From positions 682,001-746,000 of the forward strand of contig OZ220479.1 of the NCBI GenBank assembly GCA_965115885.1: DNA of 64,000 nt. Direction: 5' to 3'. Both the position numbers and the translations under genes were made by a program. The notes beneath the pieces were generated by a model. The model was given only the letters and a program-made list of their open reading frames with translations. It searched no databases and had not been told where the DNA came from. This DNA comes from BD2-11 sp965115885. Its GTDB lineage: Bacteria > Gemmatimonadota > Gemmatimonadetes > Longimicrobiales > Gaopeijiaceae. This document shows positions 37,533-46,825 of this stretch, in pieces (within the stretch, counting starts at the first letter, position 1; each line of letters starts with the position of its first letter).

Positions 37533-38900
37533 AGTGAGTTTGGAATTGACGCCGGTTCCCCCGGGTGGTCTGACCCAAACGGTAGCTGACCGAAGTGTCC
37601 TTGACTCGGTTTGTCGACCTCTCGAGGGGGCCGGATAGAGCGCCGGCCTCGACCGACATCGTGACCTGATAAGAGCCTGACGCGCTCTCGCGCGTCCCAT
37701 CGCTGCTTTGTCCAATGTCGGCCGAGGCCGGTTCCATCGCTGCATGCCAACATGGGAACAGGAGGCCGGCATGGCGAGTGCGCAGGTGGAGGGCAACGGC
37801 GTCGTCGGTGGGGTGGACACCCACCAAGACCAACACACCGTTGCAGTTGTGAGCATCGATGGCGCGGAGCTCGGGACCGAGTCGTTTCCGACGACCGGCG
37901 ACGGGTACCGGGCGATGCTCGCGTGGCTGCGATCCCACGGCGAGCTGCTGCGCGTGGGCGTCGAGTGCACGGGGACGTACGGCGCAGGCGTGAGCCGCTG
38001 CCTGGCGGCGGCTGGCGTGCCCGTGCTCGAGGTGATCGGTCCGGACCCCGTGGCCCGAAAGGCGCAGGGGAAGGACGACGCGCTGGACGCGATCGCGGCG
38101 GCGCAGGCGGCTCGCATCGGGTACCGAACGCATGTGGCCAAGGACCGCACGGGCGCCGTCGAGGCGCTTCGGACGCTCTGCGTGGCCCGCCGGAGTGCGG
38201 TGAAGGGGTGCATTGCGGCCCAGCAACAGCTGCACCACCTGATCGTCTCGGCGCCCGAGCGGCTACGCGACGAACTCCGCGACCTGCCTCGCATGAAGCG
38301 CCTGCGCAAGTGCGCGGCGTGGAGGCCGCGAGCGGAGCGCGCACATGAGCCGGAGGTCGCGACGAAGATCGCGCTCAAGCGTCTGGCTCGCCGGGTCCTG
38401 GCCTTCAAGGATGAGATCGCCGGACTGGACGAGTGCATTCGCCCAATCGTCGAGGGTGCGGTTCCGGCGTTGCTCGAGCTCGAGGGCGTGGGACTCGAGG
38501 GCGTGGGACTCGCGACGGCTGCGGATCTGTTGGTGGCGGTCGGAGAGAACCCGGACCGGATGCGCTCGGAGGGGAGCTTCGCGATGATGTGCGGAGTCAG
38601 CCCAATCCCTGCGCCGAGTGGAAAGACGCGGCGGCATCGCCTGAATCGGGGCGGGAACCGGAGTGCGAACTCGGCACTGCATCTGATCGTGCTGACTCGA
38701 ATGCGCACGGATCCGAGAACGCGGCGCTACGTCGAGCGGCGCACGGAAGAGGGGCTGTCGAAGCGCGAGGTGATGCGGTGCCTCGAGCGCTACATGGCCC
38801 GTCGCGTGTACCGGGCGCTGACGAACGGCGTCGGGGCGGCGGTCCCGACGGAGTCGTCCGATGCGGCGAGCGCGGCGGTGGCCGAAGCTCGGGAGACGGC
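37533..38900 (+). mobile_element. IS110-family element inserted in the integrase-type transposase
   Basis: The left border is placed where the preceding transposase frame is cut after its HADNGS motif. About 240 bases of non-coding DNA precede the transposase, as is common in IS110 elements. The right border is uncertain; beyond about 38900 the sequence is the 3' end of an oppositely oriented IS21 istB. Confidence 0.55.
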
Positions 38901-39267
38901 CGCCGGGAGCCAGGGCGAGAGGCGGGATCGGGCGGGTGTGCGGAGGAGCCCGGCTGCGGGCTTGTCGGATCCGGGCGAAAGGGGCCGGCGCAGTGCCGAC
39001 GGAGTGGCTTCGGACCGCCAGCCAGCTCGATCCGGTGCGCGTTGTGGACCAGCCGATCCAGAATCGCGTCCGCGAAGGTCCGATCGCCCACCACGTCATG
39101 CCAGTGATCGACGGGCAGTTGAGACGCCAGCACCATGCCGCGCCGACCGTACCGGTTGTCCAGGATGTCCAGCAGATCGTGCCGGCCCTGGCCCGACAGC
39201 GACGCGAGCCCAGTCGTCGAGGATCAGAAGCCACGTCTTGGCGATCCGTTGCACCAGGCGAGGATAG
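37771..39267 (+). CDS. IS110-family DEDD transposase, readthrough into istB antisense
   Basis: ATG 37771 with GGAGG upstream. The N-terminal DEDD domain starts VVGGVDTHQDQHTVAVVSID with the first Asp, then VGVECTGTYG and KAQGKDDALDAIAAAQAAR for the later acidic residues. The C-terminal transposase_20 domain shows MMCGVSPIPAPSGKTRRHRL and NRGGNRSANSALHLIVLTRM with the conserved serine. The natural end should be soon after CLERYMARRVYRALT (about 38830); from there the open frame continues in sequence antisense to istB. The catalytic parts look complete, so it may still be active. Confidence 0.75.
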   Translation: MASAQVEGNGVVGGVDTHQDQHTVAVVSIDGAELGTESFPTTGDGYRAMLAWLRSHGELLRVGVECTGTYGAGVSRCLAAAGVPVLEVIGPDPVARKAQGKDDALDAIAAAQAARIGYRTHVAKDRTGAVEALRTLCVARRSAVKGCIAAQQQLHHLIVSAPERLRDELRDLPRMKRLRKCAAWRPRAERAHEPEVATKIALKRLARRVLAFKDEIAGLDECIRPIVEGAVPALLELEGVGLEGVGLATAADLLVAVGENPDRMRSEGSFAMMCGVSPIPAPSGKTRRHRLNRGGNRSANSALHLIVLTRMRTDPRTRRYVERRTEEGLSKREVMRCLERYMARRVYRALTNGVGAAVPTESSDAASAAVAEARETAAGSQGERRDRAGVRRSPAAGLSDPGERGRRSADGVASDRQPARSGARCGPADPESRPRRSDRPPRHASDRRAVETPAPCRADRTGCPGCPADRAGPGPTATRAQSSRIRSHVLAIRCTRRG

Positions 39268-39738
39268 GAACCGTCGGCGCGGGCCACCTTCAGTGCCTCG
39301 AACAGGCACTCCACACGGTAGTACAGGGTCGAGATCCCGATATACGGCACGCCTGGTGGCCCAACGCGCACGCGAGGTACGACTTCTCCGATCCCGTGGT
39401 GCCCGTCACCAGGACCATCTGTCCCCGCCGGATCCACTCGCCGGTCGCGAGTCGCAGCACGAGCGAGCGGTCGAGTCCTCGAGCCGCCTTGAAGTCGATG
39501 TCCTCGACGGCGGCGTCGAGGTGGAGCTTGGCCGCTCCCCGAAGGCGCACGTACCGGCGCTGAGCGCGGTCCGTCCTCTCGCGCTCGAGCAACAGCGTGA
39601 GGCGGTCCTCGAAGGTGTGAGGCGGTCCTCGAAGGTCAGTTCGGCGATGTTCGGCATCGCGCGCTGCTCTTCGAAGGATCGCGCCATCCCGGTCAGGCGC
39701 AGTTCGCGAAGCAGGTCCAGCGTCGGTTGATGGAGCAT
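38925..39738 (-). pseudogene. istB: istB, AAA ATPase of IS21, frameshifted
   Basis: Starts MLHQPTLDLLRELRLTGMAR at 39738. A perfect 20-base tandem duplication (39597-39616 and 39617-39636) shifts the frame after FEDRL. The next frame has DIDFKAARGLDRSLVLRLAT and Walker A VTGTTGSEKSYLACALGHQA, with Glu where Gly or Thr-Gly-Lys spacing is expected. Two more shifts lead to KTWLLILDDW (Walker B) and VLASQLPVDHWHDVVGDRTF. Not functional. Confidence 0.85.
39597..39636. repeat. 20-base perfect tandem duplication in istB
   Basis: Two copies of GTGAGGCGGTCCTCGAAGGT, back to back. The added 20 bases shift the istB reading frame. Confidence 0.95.
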
Positions 39739-39743
39739 GGGCG

Positions 39744-40942
39744 TCAGGACTCCTCGTCGGGGGTGGAGTCCTTGTAGTAGTCCGGTCCGCGGACGCGCTC
39801 CCCTTCTCGCTTGCGGACGTGCGCCGCCTGCCGCTTGCTCCTGTGGAAGACCTCGACGGTCGTGGCCGAGACCCTGACGTCGACTTCCTTGCGGGCGAGC
39901 GTGTACGGCACGCTGTAGAAGCAGCCCCCGATCTGGACGTGGTAGTCGACGTTGACGCGCGCCTTGACCCAGCGGGCGAACTCGTAGCGCAGCGCCGGGA
40001 GCGGTCGCAGCGCCGGCCGATCCAGTTTCTCGAAGAGGTTCTGGCGGCTGCCCTCGATCTTTCTGGAACGACCGCTCGTTGAGCGCCTCGACCAACGGCG
40101 CGATCGCTTCGCGCGCTTCGGACAGCGAGAAGAAGCGGTGGTTGCGCAGCGGCGCGAGCACCCGCCACTCGACGTGCTGCACTGCCGCCTCGACCTTCGC
40201 CCGTCCCCGGGCAACCGCGGTCGCGTCGGCAGCACCACGACTTCGTAGTGCCGGGCTATTTCGAGATACGTTGGGTTCAGTTCCGGCTCGTAGCGGCACG
40301 CCCGCCGCACACCCGCCTTCTCGTTGTCCGGGATCAGCAACTCCACCGCCCTGTCCCAAAACTCGAACATCCGCACGTGCGGGCCCGTCCAGTCCTCGAG
40401 CTTCCGCGTCGGCGTCAGGTCCACGAACGTATGACTCGACGCAGCCAGCGTCGCCACGAACACGTTCGCCTTGCCGACCTCGCCCGTCTCTGGATCGATT
40501 GACGCGACCGTCTGCCCGCGTAGTCGATGAACACCCTCTCGCCCCCGGCGTACGAGTGTCGCATTACCACGTCGACCCGCTTCGCCCACTCCCGGTACCG
40601 AGCGCAGAACCAGCTGTACTCGTATCCGTCTTCGGGATGCGCCTCCCGATACTCCAACCACAGGAGCTCCAACGTCGTCCCCTTGCCCCGCGACATCTCG
40701 CGGTGCACCTCCGCCGAGTCCGGCACCGGTCGGCTTGCGCCCGCAGACACGGGCGCAAAGAGTGACGCCTTCAGCTCTCGGTCGCCGAAGTTCTCGGGCA
40801 GCGGCCAGGACAGCCCAACCTCCTCGGCGCGGCGAACATACCGACTCACCGCGGCGTGGCCGATCCCCAGGCTCGTGGCGATCTCCCTGTGGCTGCGGCC
40901 AAGCTCGAACTTGAGCCGCAGAACGTCGTGTAGCTTGTGCAT
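39744..40942 (-). pseudogene. istA: istA, IS21 transposase, several frameshifts
   Basis: MHKLHDVLRLKFELGRSHRE starts at 40942 with an HTH (IATSLGIGHAAVSRYV). RVFIDYAG carries the first catalytic Asp. The frame changes near 40520, giving NVFVATLAASSHTFVDLTPT, and again near 40230 and 40070, before RYEFARWVKARVNVDYHVQI and YKDSTPDEES at the end. The stop overlaps the region just before istB, as usual in IS21. Confidence 0.85.
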
Positions 40943-41872
40943 GGAGTGCGCCGTGGAAAGGCGCCGTTTCCCAGCGGGTGCGAATCCCGTCCGGCAACTG
41001 TCGTTCCAGCCGGTAGCAGCCGAAGCGGGTCGTGGAGGTAACGACATGGCTTGAAGCACTTCGGACAGACGGGCCGCCATGGGCGGCTCAGCGAACATGC
41101 GGGCCGTAACGCGAGTGAACGTCGAGCAGGCCTCGAAATCAAGCAGTCGCGGAGGCCGACCCGCCTCCATGACGGGGAAGGCTGCCAGCGACCGGTAAGC
41201 GAACGACGAGAGCGCCGGTCGTCTCCGCCGGGGTAGTGGCGACGGCACGCATGGAAGAGGGAAGCGGCAGCAACACGGGAAGCCCTGTCGGTGGCGTCGC
41301 GCGACGCCAACCGGGACCCCGCGAGGGGCAGGCTGGGCCGGCAGGGTGGCGGAGGGGCCCGTAGTACCGGAGACGCCGGGTAAACGCCGGTCGAGGGAAG
41401 GGGCCCTGGTTCGAGAGCGGTACGGAAAGGGGGAAAGGACGTGACCACTGGCGGGAGCCTACTAGGGTCGGAGAAGGTTCGGAGACTCCAGACCGTGCTA
41501 CACGCGAAAGCCAAGGAGGAACCCGAGGCGCGGTTCTATACGCTCATCGACAAGGTGTGGCGCGACGATTTTCTCGCGGAAGCCTGGAGGCGGGTGCGCC
41601 GCAACGGCGGATCGGCCGGGGTGGACGGAGAGACGTTCGCGGACATCGAGGCGTACGGCGTGGAGCGGTGGCTTGGGGAACTGGCGCGAGATCTGAGGGA
41701 GGGCAGCTACGCGCCGCGAGCGGTGCGGCAGGTGCTGATCCCGAAGAAGCAGCCTGGGAAGTACAGGCCGTTGGGCATTCCCTGCATCAGGGACCGGGTG
41801 GCGCAGACGTCGGCGTTGTTGGTGTTGACGCCGATCGTCGAGGCCGATTTGCAGCCGGAGCAGTACGCCTAT

Positions 41873-43409
41873 CAGCCCGTGGATAAAGTCGTCGTCGCAC
41901 TGACCGCATGGTTTGGTTAGATTACAGGTTCTACGAAGACCTCAGCCATGGAGTGCGTAGATGGTGATCGGCAAGCGGCTAAATGAGCCGCAGATGGAGA
42001 TGTTCGTCGCGTCGAACCGGATTCGGTCGTTGGGCAGCCCGTTCTATCGGGCATTGAACAAAATGCTCGACGCGAACGGATTCGACGAGTTCGCGGAACG
42101 AGCTTGCGTCGACTTCCATTCGAAAACTCGCGGACGGCCGGGGATTCCGCCCGCCGTGTACTTCAGGATGCTGCTGGTCGGGTATCTCGAAGGCATCGGC
42201 TCGGAGCGCGGCATCGCGTGGCGGTGTGCGGACTCGCTTTCCCTGCGCGAGTTTCTCGGCTACACGCTGGACCGGAATCCGCCGGAACACTCGGGCCTGT
42301 CCAAGACGCGCAAGCGGCTGAGCGTGGAAGCCCACAAGAAGGTGTTCGACTGGGTGCTGAATCTGCTGGACGAGTCGGGGCTCCTGAAGGGCAAGACGCT
42401 CGGGGTGGACGCGACGACGCTGGAGGCGAACGCGGCGATGCGCGCGATCGTGCGGCGCGACACGTTGCAGGGCTACACCGAGTGGCTGGAGGAGTTGGCG
42501 GTGGCGTCGGGGATCGAAGCGCCGACGCGCGAGGACCTCGCGAAGCTCGACCGGAAGCGCAAGAACAAGGCGTCGAACGAGGACTGGGTGCATCCGCACG
42601 ACCCGGAGGCGCGCAGTACGAAGATGAAGGACGGTCGCACGCACATGGCCCACAAGTTCGAGCAGGCGGTGGACATGGAGACGGGAGCGGTGGTGGCGGC
42701 GACGGTCCAGTCGATGGAAGGGGGAGACGTGGCGTCGCTGCCGAAAACGCTGGACGCGGCGACCGAAGGGCTGAGAGAACTTGGGAAGGAGCCGAAGGAG
42801 GTAGTGGCGGACAAGGGATATCACGCGAACGCGACGATGACGGGGGTGGCGGAGCGGGGACTGCGAAGCTATGTGAGCGAGCCGAACCGAGGTCGTCGGA
42901 AATGGAAGAACAAGCGGGACGCGCAGAAGGCGACGTATGCGAACCGGCGCAGGATCCGGGGGAAGCGTGGGAAGCGGCTGTTGCGGGCGAGAGGTGAGAA
43001 GCTGGAGCGGGGTTTTGCGCACATGCTGGAGACGGGAGGTCTACGGCGGGTTCACGTGCGGGGACGGGAGGAGATCCGAAAACGGATCATGATCCAGGCT
43101 GCCGCGTGCAACTTGGGGCTTCTCATGCGCAGGCGATTCGGTTTCGGGACTCCGCGTAGCCTGCAGGGTCTGGCGACGGCCGGAGCGGCGGTCGCGGCGT
43201 AAAGTCGGAGGGACGGATCGGCGACGCGAAGCCCGACAATCCACCCGATGGACATTTGGAGCTTGGAAATCGGTGGTTGATGCGGGGGAATCTGGGAGTT
43301 GCGCAGGAAATGGGGATGTCATCGGAAGGTTGACGATGACCACCGGCTTGGATGCTGGGGAATGCCTGCTCCCGGGGAAGCCTCGAAAACCCATTTCCTC
43401 CACGGACTG
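41873..43409 (+). mobile_element. IS5-family insertion sequence with CTAT target duplication
   Basis: 1537 bases from CAGCCCGTGGATAAAGTCG to the inverted CAGTCCGTGGAGGAAATGGG, flanked by CTAT at 41869-41872 and 43410-43413. It carries one transposase gene. The ends pair only over CAG.CCGTGGA, an imperfect inverted repeat. Four-base CTAN duplications fit the IS5 group. The intact reading frame and clean junctions suggest a recent arrival. Confidence 0.92.
41961..43202 (+). CDS. IS5/IS1182-superfamily DDE transposase
   Basis: 413 residues from ATG 41961. An N-terminal DUF772 region (GRPGIPPAVYFRMLLVGYLE, LREFLGYTLDRNPPEHSGLS) precedes a DDE core: TLGVDATTLEANAAMRAIVR gives the first Asp, KEVVADKGYHA the second, and the Glu lies in the C-terminal RARGEKLERGFAHMLETGG. 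An insertion rich in Lys and Arg (LDRKRKNKASNEDWVHP) lies between the first and second acids. No frameshift, so it is probably active and could also mobilise the MITE at 28189. Confidence 0.92.
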   Translation: MVIGKRLNEPQMEMFVASNRIRSLGSPFYRALNKMLDANGFDEFAERACVDFHSKTRGRPGIPPAVYFRMLLVGYLEGIGSERGIAWRCADSLSLREFLGYTLDRNPPEHSGLSKTRKRLSVEAHKKVFDWVLNLLDESGLLKGKTLGVDATTLEANAAMRAIVRRDTLQGYTEWLEELAVASGIEAPTREDLAKLDRKRKNKASNEDWVHPHDPEARSTKMKDGRTHMAHKFEQAVDMETGAVVAATVQSMEGGDVASLPKTLDAATEGLRELGKEPKEVVADKGYHANATMTGVAERGLRSYVSEPNRGRRKWKNKRDAQKATYANRRRIRGKRGKRLLRARGEKLERGFAHMLETGGLRRVHVRGREEIRKRIMIQAAACNLGLLMRRRFGFGTPRSLQGLATAGAAVAA

Positions 43410-44328
43410 CTATAGGCCGGAGCGGAGCGCGCACGATGCGATCCGAAGGATTCATCGGCTCCTATATCAGGGGCACAGGGAGGTGGTCGACTGCGACTTG
43501 GCCAACTACTTCGGCGAGATACCGCACGCGGAGCTGATGAAGTGCTTCGCCCGACGCATCAGCGACGGGCGGATGTTGAAGCTCTTGAAGGCGTGGCTGG
43601 AGATGCCGGTGGAGGAGGACGATGGGGAGGGCGGCGTATGCCGCACGAACCGGGCGCGCAGGGAGAGGAAGGGAACCCCGCAGGGGTCGCCGTTCTCGCC
43701 GCTGGCCAGCAATCTGTACATGCGGCGATTCGTGCTGGGCTGGAAAACGCTGGGCTACGCCCAGCGGTTCCGGGCGGAGATCGTGAACTACGCGGATGAC
43801 CTGTGTGTGGTGAGCAAGGCCCCGGCGGCGGAAGTGCTGGCGGTGGTCGAGCGACTCATGGAGAGGCTGAAGCTGCCGATCAACGAACGGAAGACTCGAT
43901 GTCTGCGGTGCCCCGAAGAGGCGTTCGAGTATCTGGGGTATCGGGTGGGGCGCAACTACCGAGTGAGCGGGCGGGGGTGGTACATCGGGACCCGGCCCAG
44001 CAAGGGGAGCGTCCAGGACATTGTCCGCAAGGTCAGCGAGATGACGGCGAAACGGTACACCGGACTCCCGGTGGAGGTAGTGGTAGAGCGGATCAACCGA
44101 GCGGTATACGGGTGGGCGCGCTACTTCAGCCTTGGGCAGGTCAGCCCTGCGTACGAAGCCGTCAACACGCACATGGCTAGGCGGTTACGCCGGTGGCTCT
44201 GCTTGAAGCACAAGGTGAAGTCCGGGCAACACGCGCGGTTCCCGGAAGAGAGGCTGAGAGAGATCGGCCTGTTTCGCCTGACGCGACGAGAGATGGGCTT
44301 TTCGAAAGCGAAGGCGTGATCTCGTCCG

Positions 44329-44364
44329 AAAGCCGGATGCGGGAAAACCGCACGTCCGGTTTGA
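44329..44364 (+). ncRNA. Group II intron domain V, intron 1
   Basis: AGCCGGA pairs with TCCGGTT and TGCGG with CCGCA around a GAAA tetraloop, with the AGC catalytic triad in place. This is the standard 34-base catalytic hairpin. Confidence 0.9.
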
Positions 44365-44474
44365 TGGGCGGGGACTGGAAACGTGGCCATGGGAGTCGAG
44401 CTTGAGGACCGAAGCGAAAGCTACCGGAGCAACCCCACCGGACCCTAAAGCCGGCGCGCCAGTCCCCGACCCTA

Positions 44475-45415
44475 GTGTGCCGTGGAAAGGCACCGTTTCA
44501 CAGCGGGTGCGAATCCCGTCCGGCAGCTGTCGTTCCAGCCGGTAGCAACCGAAGCGGGTCGTGGAGGTAACGACATGGCTTGAAGCACTTCGGGTAGAAG
44601 GGCCGCCTTGGGCGGTTCAGCGAACATGCGGGCCGTAACGCGAGTGAACGCCGAGCAGGCCTCGAAAAGGACAGACGCGGAGGCCGACCCATTCTAGGGT
44701 ACGGGGAAGGCTGCCAACGGTCGGGAAGCGAACGACGAGAGCACCGGCCGTCTCCGCCGGGGCAGTGGTGACGGCACGCATGGAAGAGGGAGACGGGAGC
44801 AACACGGGAAGCCCTGTTGGTGGCGTGGCACGACGCCAACTGGAACCCCGCGAGGGGCAGGCCGGGCCGGCAGGGTGGCGGATGGGCCCGTAGTACTGAG
44901 GACGCCGGGTAACGCCGGTCGAGGAAAGGGGCCCTGGTTCGAGAGCGGCGCGGAAAGGGGGCAAGGGACATGACCACTGGTGAGAGCCTACAAGGGTCGA
45001 AGACGTTCGGAGACTCCGGCACGTGCTACACGCGAAAGCTGAAGGATGAACCCGAGGGAGACCGCGAGCGGATGTTGAGCGCGGCGGACTCCGACTTGGG
45101 GAACCCGACGCGAGCCCGAACGGCTCCGTCGGTGGCCCTGCCTGGGACGGAGGATGGAATCGGGGAGACGTGCACTTCCTCGGACAGGAGGCTGGGAGAC
45201 CGCCTCCACCAACCGAAGCGACGGGTCATGGGGCTTCCGAGCGCGAAGGCGTGATCTCGTACGTAAGCCGGGTGCGGGAAAACCGCACGCCCGGTTTGAT
45301 GGGCGGGGGCTGGAAACGCGGCCATGGGAGTCGGCATTGGAGGCCCGGAGCGAAAGCTAACCGGAACAACCCCACCGGACCCTAAAGCTGGCGCGCCAGC
45401 CCTCGACCCGACCCA
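44475..45415 (+). mobile_element. Group II intron 2, reverse transcriptase deleted
   Basis: Starts GTGTGCCGTGGAAAG directly after intron 1 and follows it closely for about 580 bases, to the start of the protein frame (44970). Only about 30 N-terminal codons and the last few C-terminal codons (PSAKA) of the protein remain. Domain V at 45264-45298 and the terminal stem (GGGGCTGG with CCAGCCCT) are kept. The RNA could splice with a protein supplied in trans. Confidence 0.85.
45264..45298 (+). ncRNA. Group II intron domain V, intron 2
   Basis: AAGCCGGGTGCGG, GAAA loop, CCGCACGCCCGGTTT. Compared with intron 1 the outer stem has a compensated pair (GGA/TCC to GGG/CCC), so pairing has been kept under selection. 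Confidence 0.88.
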
Positions 45416-45585
45416 ACCTTGGCTGCGGCAGCGTCTTCCCCCTCTTGAAGGATCGATCACGAGGTCGAAAGAACGGCCCTCTACTTCAGGTCATCCAGCA
45501 CTCCTCCTGCCCGCCCGGCCCCGCACGGGTCGCTACCCGTAGACTGCCGAATGAGGTGAGCCGCCACGCCGACACTCCCGTTGCC

Positions 45586-45659
45586 ACCGTGGATCACATC
45601 CCGTGGAACGAGTGGCTCACATCGCTGGAACACATGGATCACATCGCTTGGAATACGCA
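45586..45659. repeat. Three terminal repeats of the IS21 element
   Basis: GTGGATCACATCCCGTGGAA, then GTGGCTCACATCGCTGGAA and ATGGATCACATCGCTTGGAA, ending in TACGCA at 45659. Repeats of this spacing are transposase-binding sites at IS21 ends. The outer end cuts the DruD-position gene. Confidence 0.8.
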
Positions 45660-45733
45660 CCGTTGCCACTCCCATCACGATGTGCTCAAGAAGATCCGGT
45701 GTTACACCTGAAACAACAGAGAACCATTCTTCA

Positions 45734-46825
45734 TCATCCTTGATTAGCAGCTTGATTAAGCCAAAGCACTTGACGAATAAACCGAATTTCTTCCAAGAAA
45801 TCACTGTTGTGAAACTGATACGAGAATAGACACTTGTCGCTCGAAATGCGCTCTCCAACGGCATCCCAACGCCGCTGTGCCCACATCGGGACAGGCGAAA
45901 AAAACGCAACAATACGTTTATCACCTGATCCAACGCGAATCGCGAACTGTTGAGGATGCCCTCGATTCGCATCGATAGCCATTTGCAAATGCCACGCCTC
46001 ATCGCAGCCACGCCAACGGCTCTTGAGAAGCGGAAGATCGATAAGCTTCTGCGGCTCGCCGTCTATTACTTGAACGTAGGACCATAATGGAGCACCGTAG
46101 GCTTGGCTTCGACGTGCGACGAATAACCCTGATTGCTTGTGAGGATCCATCCACCGATCAGGATAGTACTTTACTGACCGTTCCGAATCTAAAAGCCGAA
46201 GGCCCGGCACATCTCCTGAAGGTCCTGCCACGCTCAGTAACTCATTGTATTTTGATACCAACGCCCAAGGCGTACTGGATTTCGGGTTCATTCGCCACGT
46301 ATCTAACGGCATCTCACGTAAACCGAGTCTTTTCAGTTTCTCCCGGAGATTCTCACTGGCATCCGGACGCAGACGTCGCGTGTGGCCTACGTGATCGATT
46401 CGGCGAACAAGATCGCTAGGCAGCGTTTGGATCTCGCCAGCAATGCCCAACAGAATATACGTGCCAGTGTCACGAGGAATAAACGTCAATGGCGACGCGA
46501 ACAATAATATGCGTTCTCGCACTCGATCACTATCATCAAATTCTTGAAACTCAAGCAGGTCACCATGGGCAACTATCCGCATCAATATCTTTTGGGTTCT
46601 GTTTCCAATCTCGTCCTGCTCTCCAACCGAAATCAAGCCACGCAAAGGCCTGACAACCGCACGAACTAGCAGGCTGGCGGGGCATGGGCATAAGAAACTA
46701 GCGGCTCTTCGGAGAGCTCCTGCGAGAGTCTCCGGTGACATGAGATCGAAGCGATTTGGATCTAGTCCGAGCTCTACCACTAGTTGACGTCGTAAAATAC
46801 GAGATTCTTGCGTCTTCAATTCCAT
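45734..46825 (-). CDS. DruD-position protein, left part of split gene
   Basis: 363 residues from ATG 46825 (GTG 46831 is possible), overlapping the end of the upstream gene and preceded by GGGGTGG. No family is recognised: an acidic-basic mixed protein with hydrophobic LLVRAVVRPLRGLISVG and IPRDTGTYILLGIAGE. The frame stops at 45734, but the other frame at 45660-45765 continues in a coding-like way (IKDDEEWFSVVSGVTPDLLE) right up to the IS21 end. So the original gene probably ran on, with a frameshift near 45765, to the 43-codon piece before druE. By position between DruA and DruE it fills the DruD place of Druantia type I. Confidence 0.65.
   Translation of the reverse strand: MELKTQESRILRRQLVVELGLDPNRFDLMSPETLAGALRRAASFLCPCPASLLVRAVVRPLRGLISVGEQDEIGNRTQKILMRIVAHGDLLEFQEFDDSDRVRERILLFASPLTFIPRDTGTYILLGIAGEIQTLPSDLVRRIDHVGHTRRLRPDASENLREKLKRLGLREMPLDTWRMNPKSSTPWALVSKYNELLSVAGPSGDVPGLRLLDSERSVKYYPDRWMDPHKQSGLFVARRSQAYGAPLWSYVQVIDGEPQKLIDLPLLKSRWRGCDEAWHLQMAIDANRGHPQQFAIRVGSGDKRIVAFFSPVPMWAQRRWDAVGERISSDKCLFSYQFHNSDFLEEIRFIRQVLWLNQAANQG

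Larger units (their letters stand above)
41441..44319 (+). pseudogene. ltrA: Group II intron reverse transcriptase/maturase, split by IS5-family element
   Basis: The N-terminal part (41441-41872) has FYTLIDKVWRDDFLAEAWRR, NGGSAGVDGETF and PGKYRPLGIPCIRDRVAQTS. The frame stops at the insertion after EQYAY and resumes at 43414 with RPERSAHDAIRRIHRLL. The catalytic YADD box is in VNYADDLCVVSK, followed by the X/maturase domain. Removing the element plus one CTAT copy (1541 bases) gives an unbroken 445-residue protein. The stop is at 44319. No HNH endonuclease is visible. Confidence 0.92.
40946..44474 (+). mobile_element. Group II intron 1, with split reverse transcriptase
   Basis: The 5' end GTGCGCCGTGGAAAG lies three bases past the istA start codon, on the other strand. 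The first 170 bases recur at 44475 in intron 2 with few changes. The intron-encoded protein occupies 41441-44319; domain V is at 44329-44364, and a terminal stem pairs CGGGGACTGG (about 44369) with CCAGTCCCCG (about 44459). The 3' end falls within a few bases of 44474. Confidence 0.85.
38925..45659 (-). mobile_element. Decayed IS21-family element carrying two group II introns
   Basis: From the right: terminal repeats ending at 45659, a leader, two group II introns (inserted just before the istA start and in antisense to it), istA and istB. The left terminus is missing next to the IS110 copy. Without the introns and the IS5-family element it would be close to a normal 2.3-kb IS21. Confidence 0.75.

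Noticed and set aside
38830..39267. The long C-terminus of the IS110 transposase as a novel domain
   Set aside because: It is antisense to istB and arginine-rich, so it is readthrough into the neighbouring element.
45586..45659. Repeats as a small CRISPR array
   Set aside because: The units vary, have almost no spacers and match IS21 end structure; no cas gene is near.
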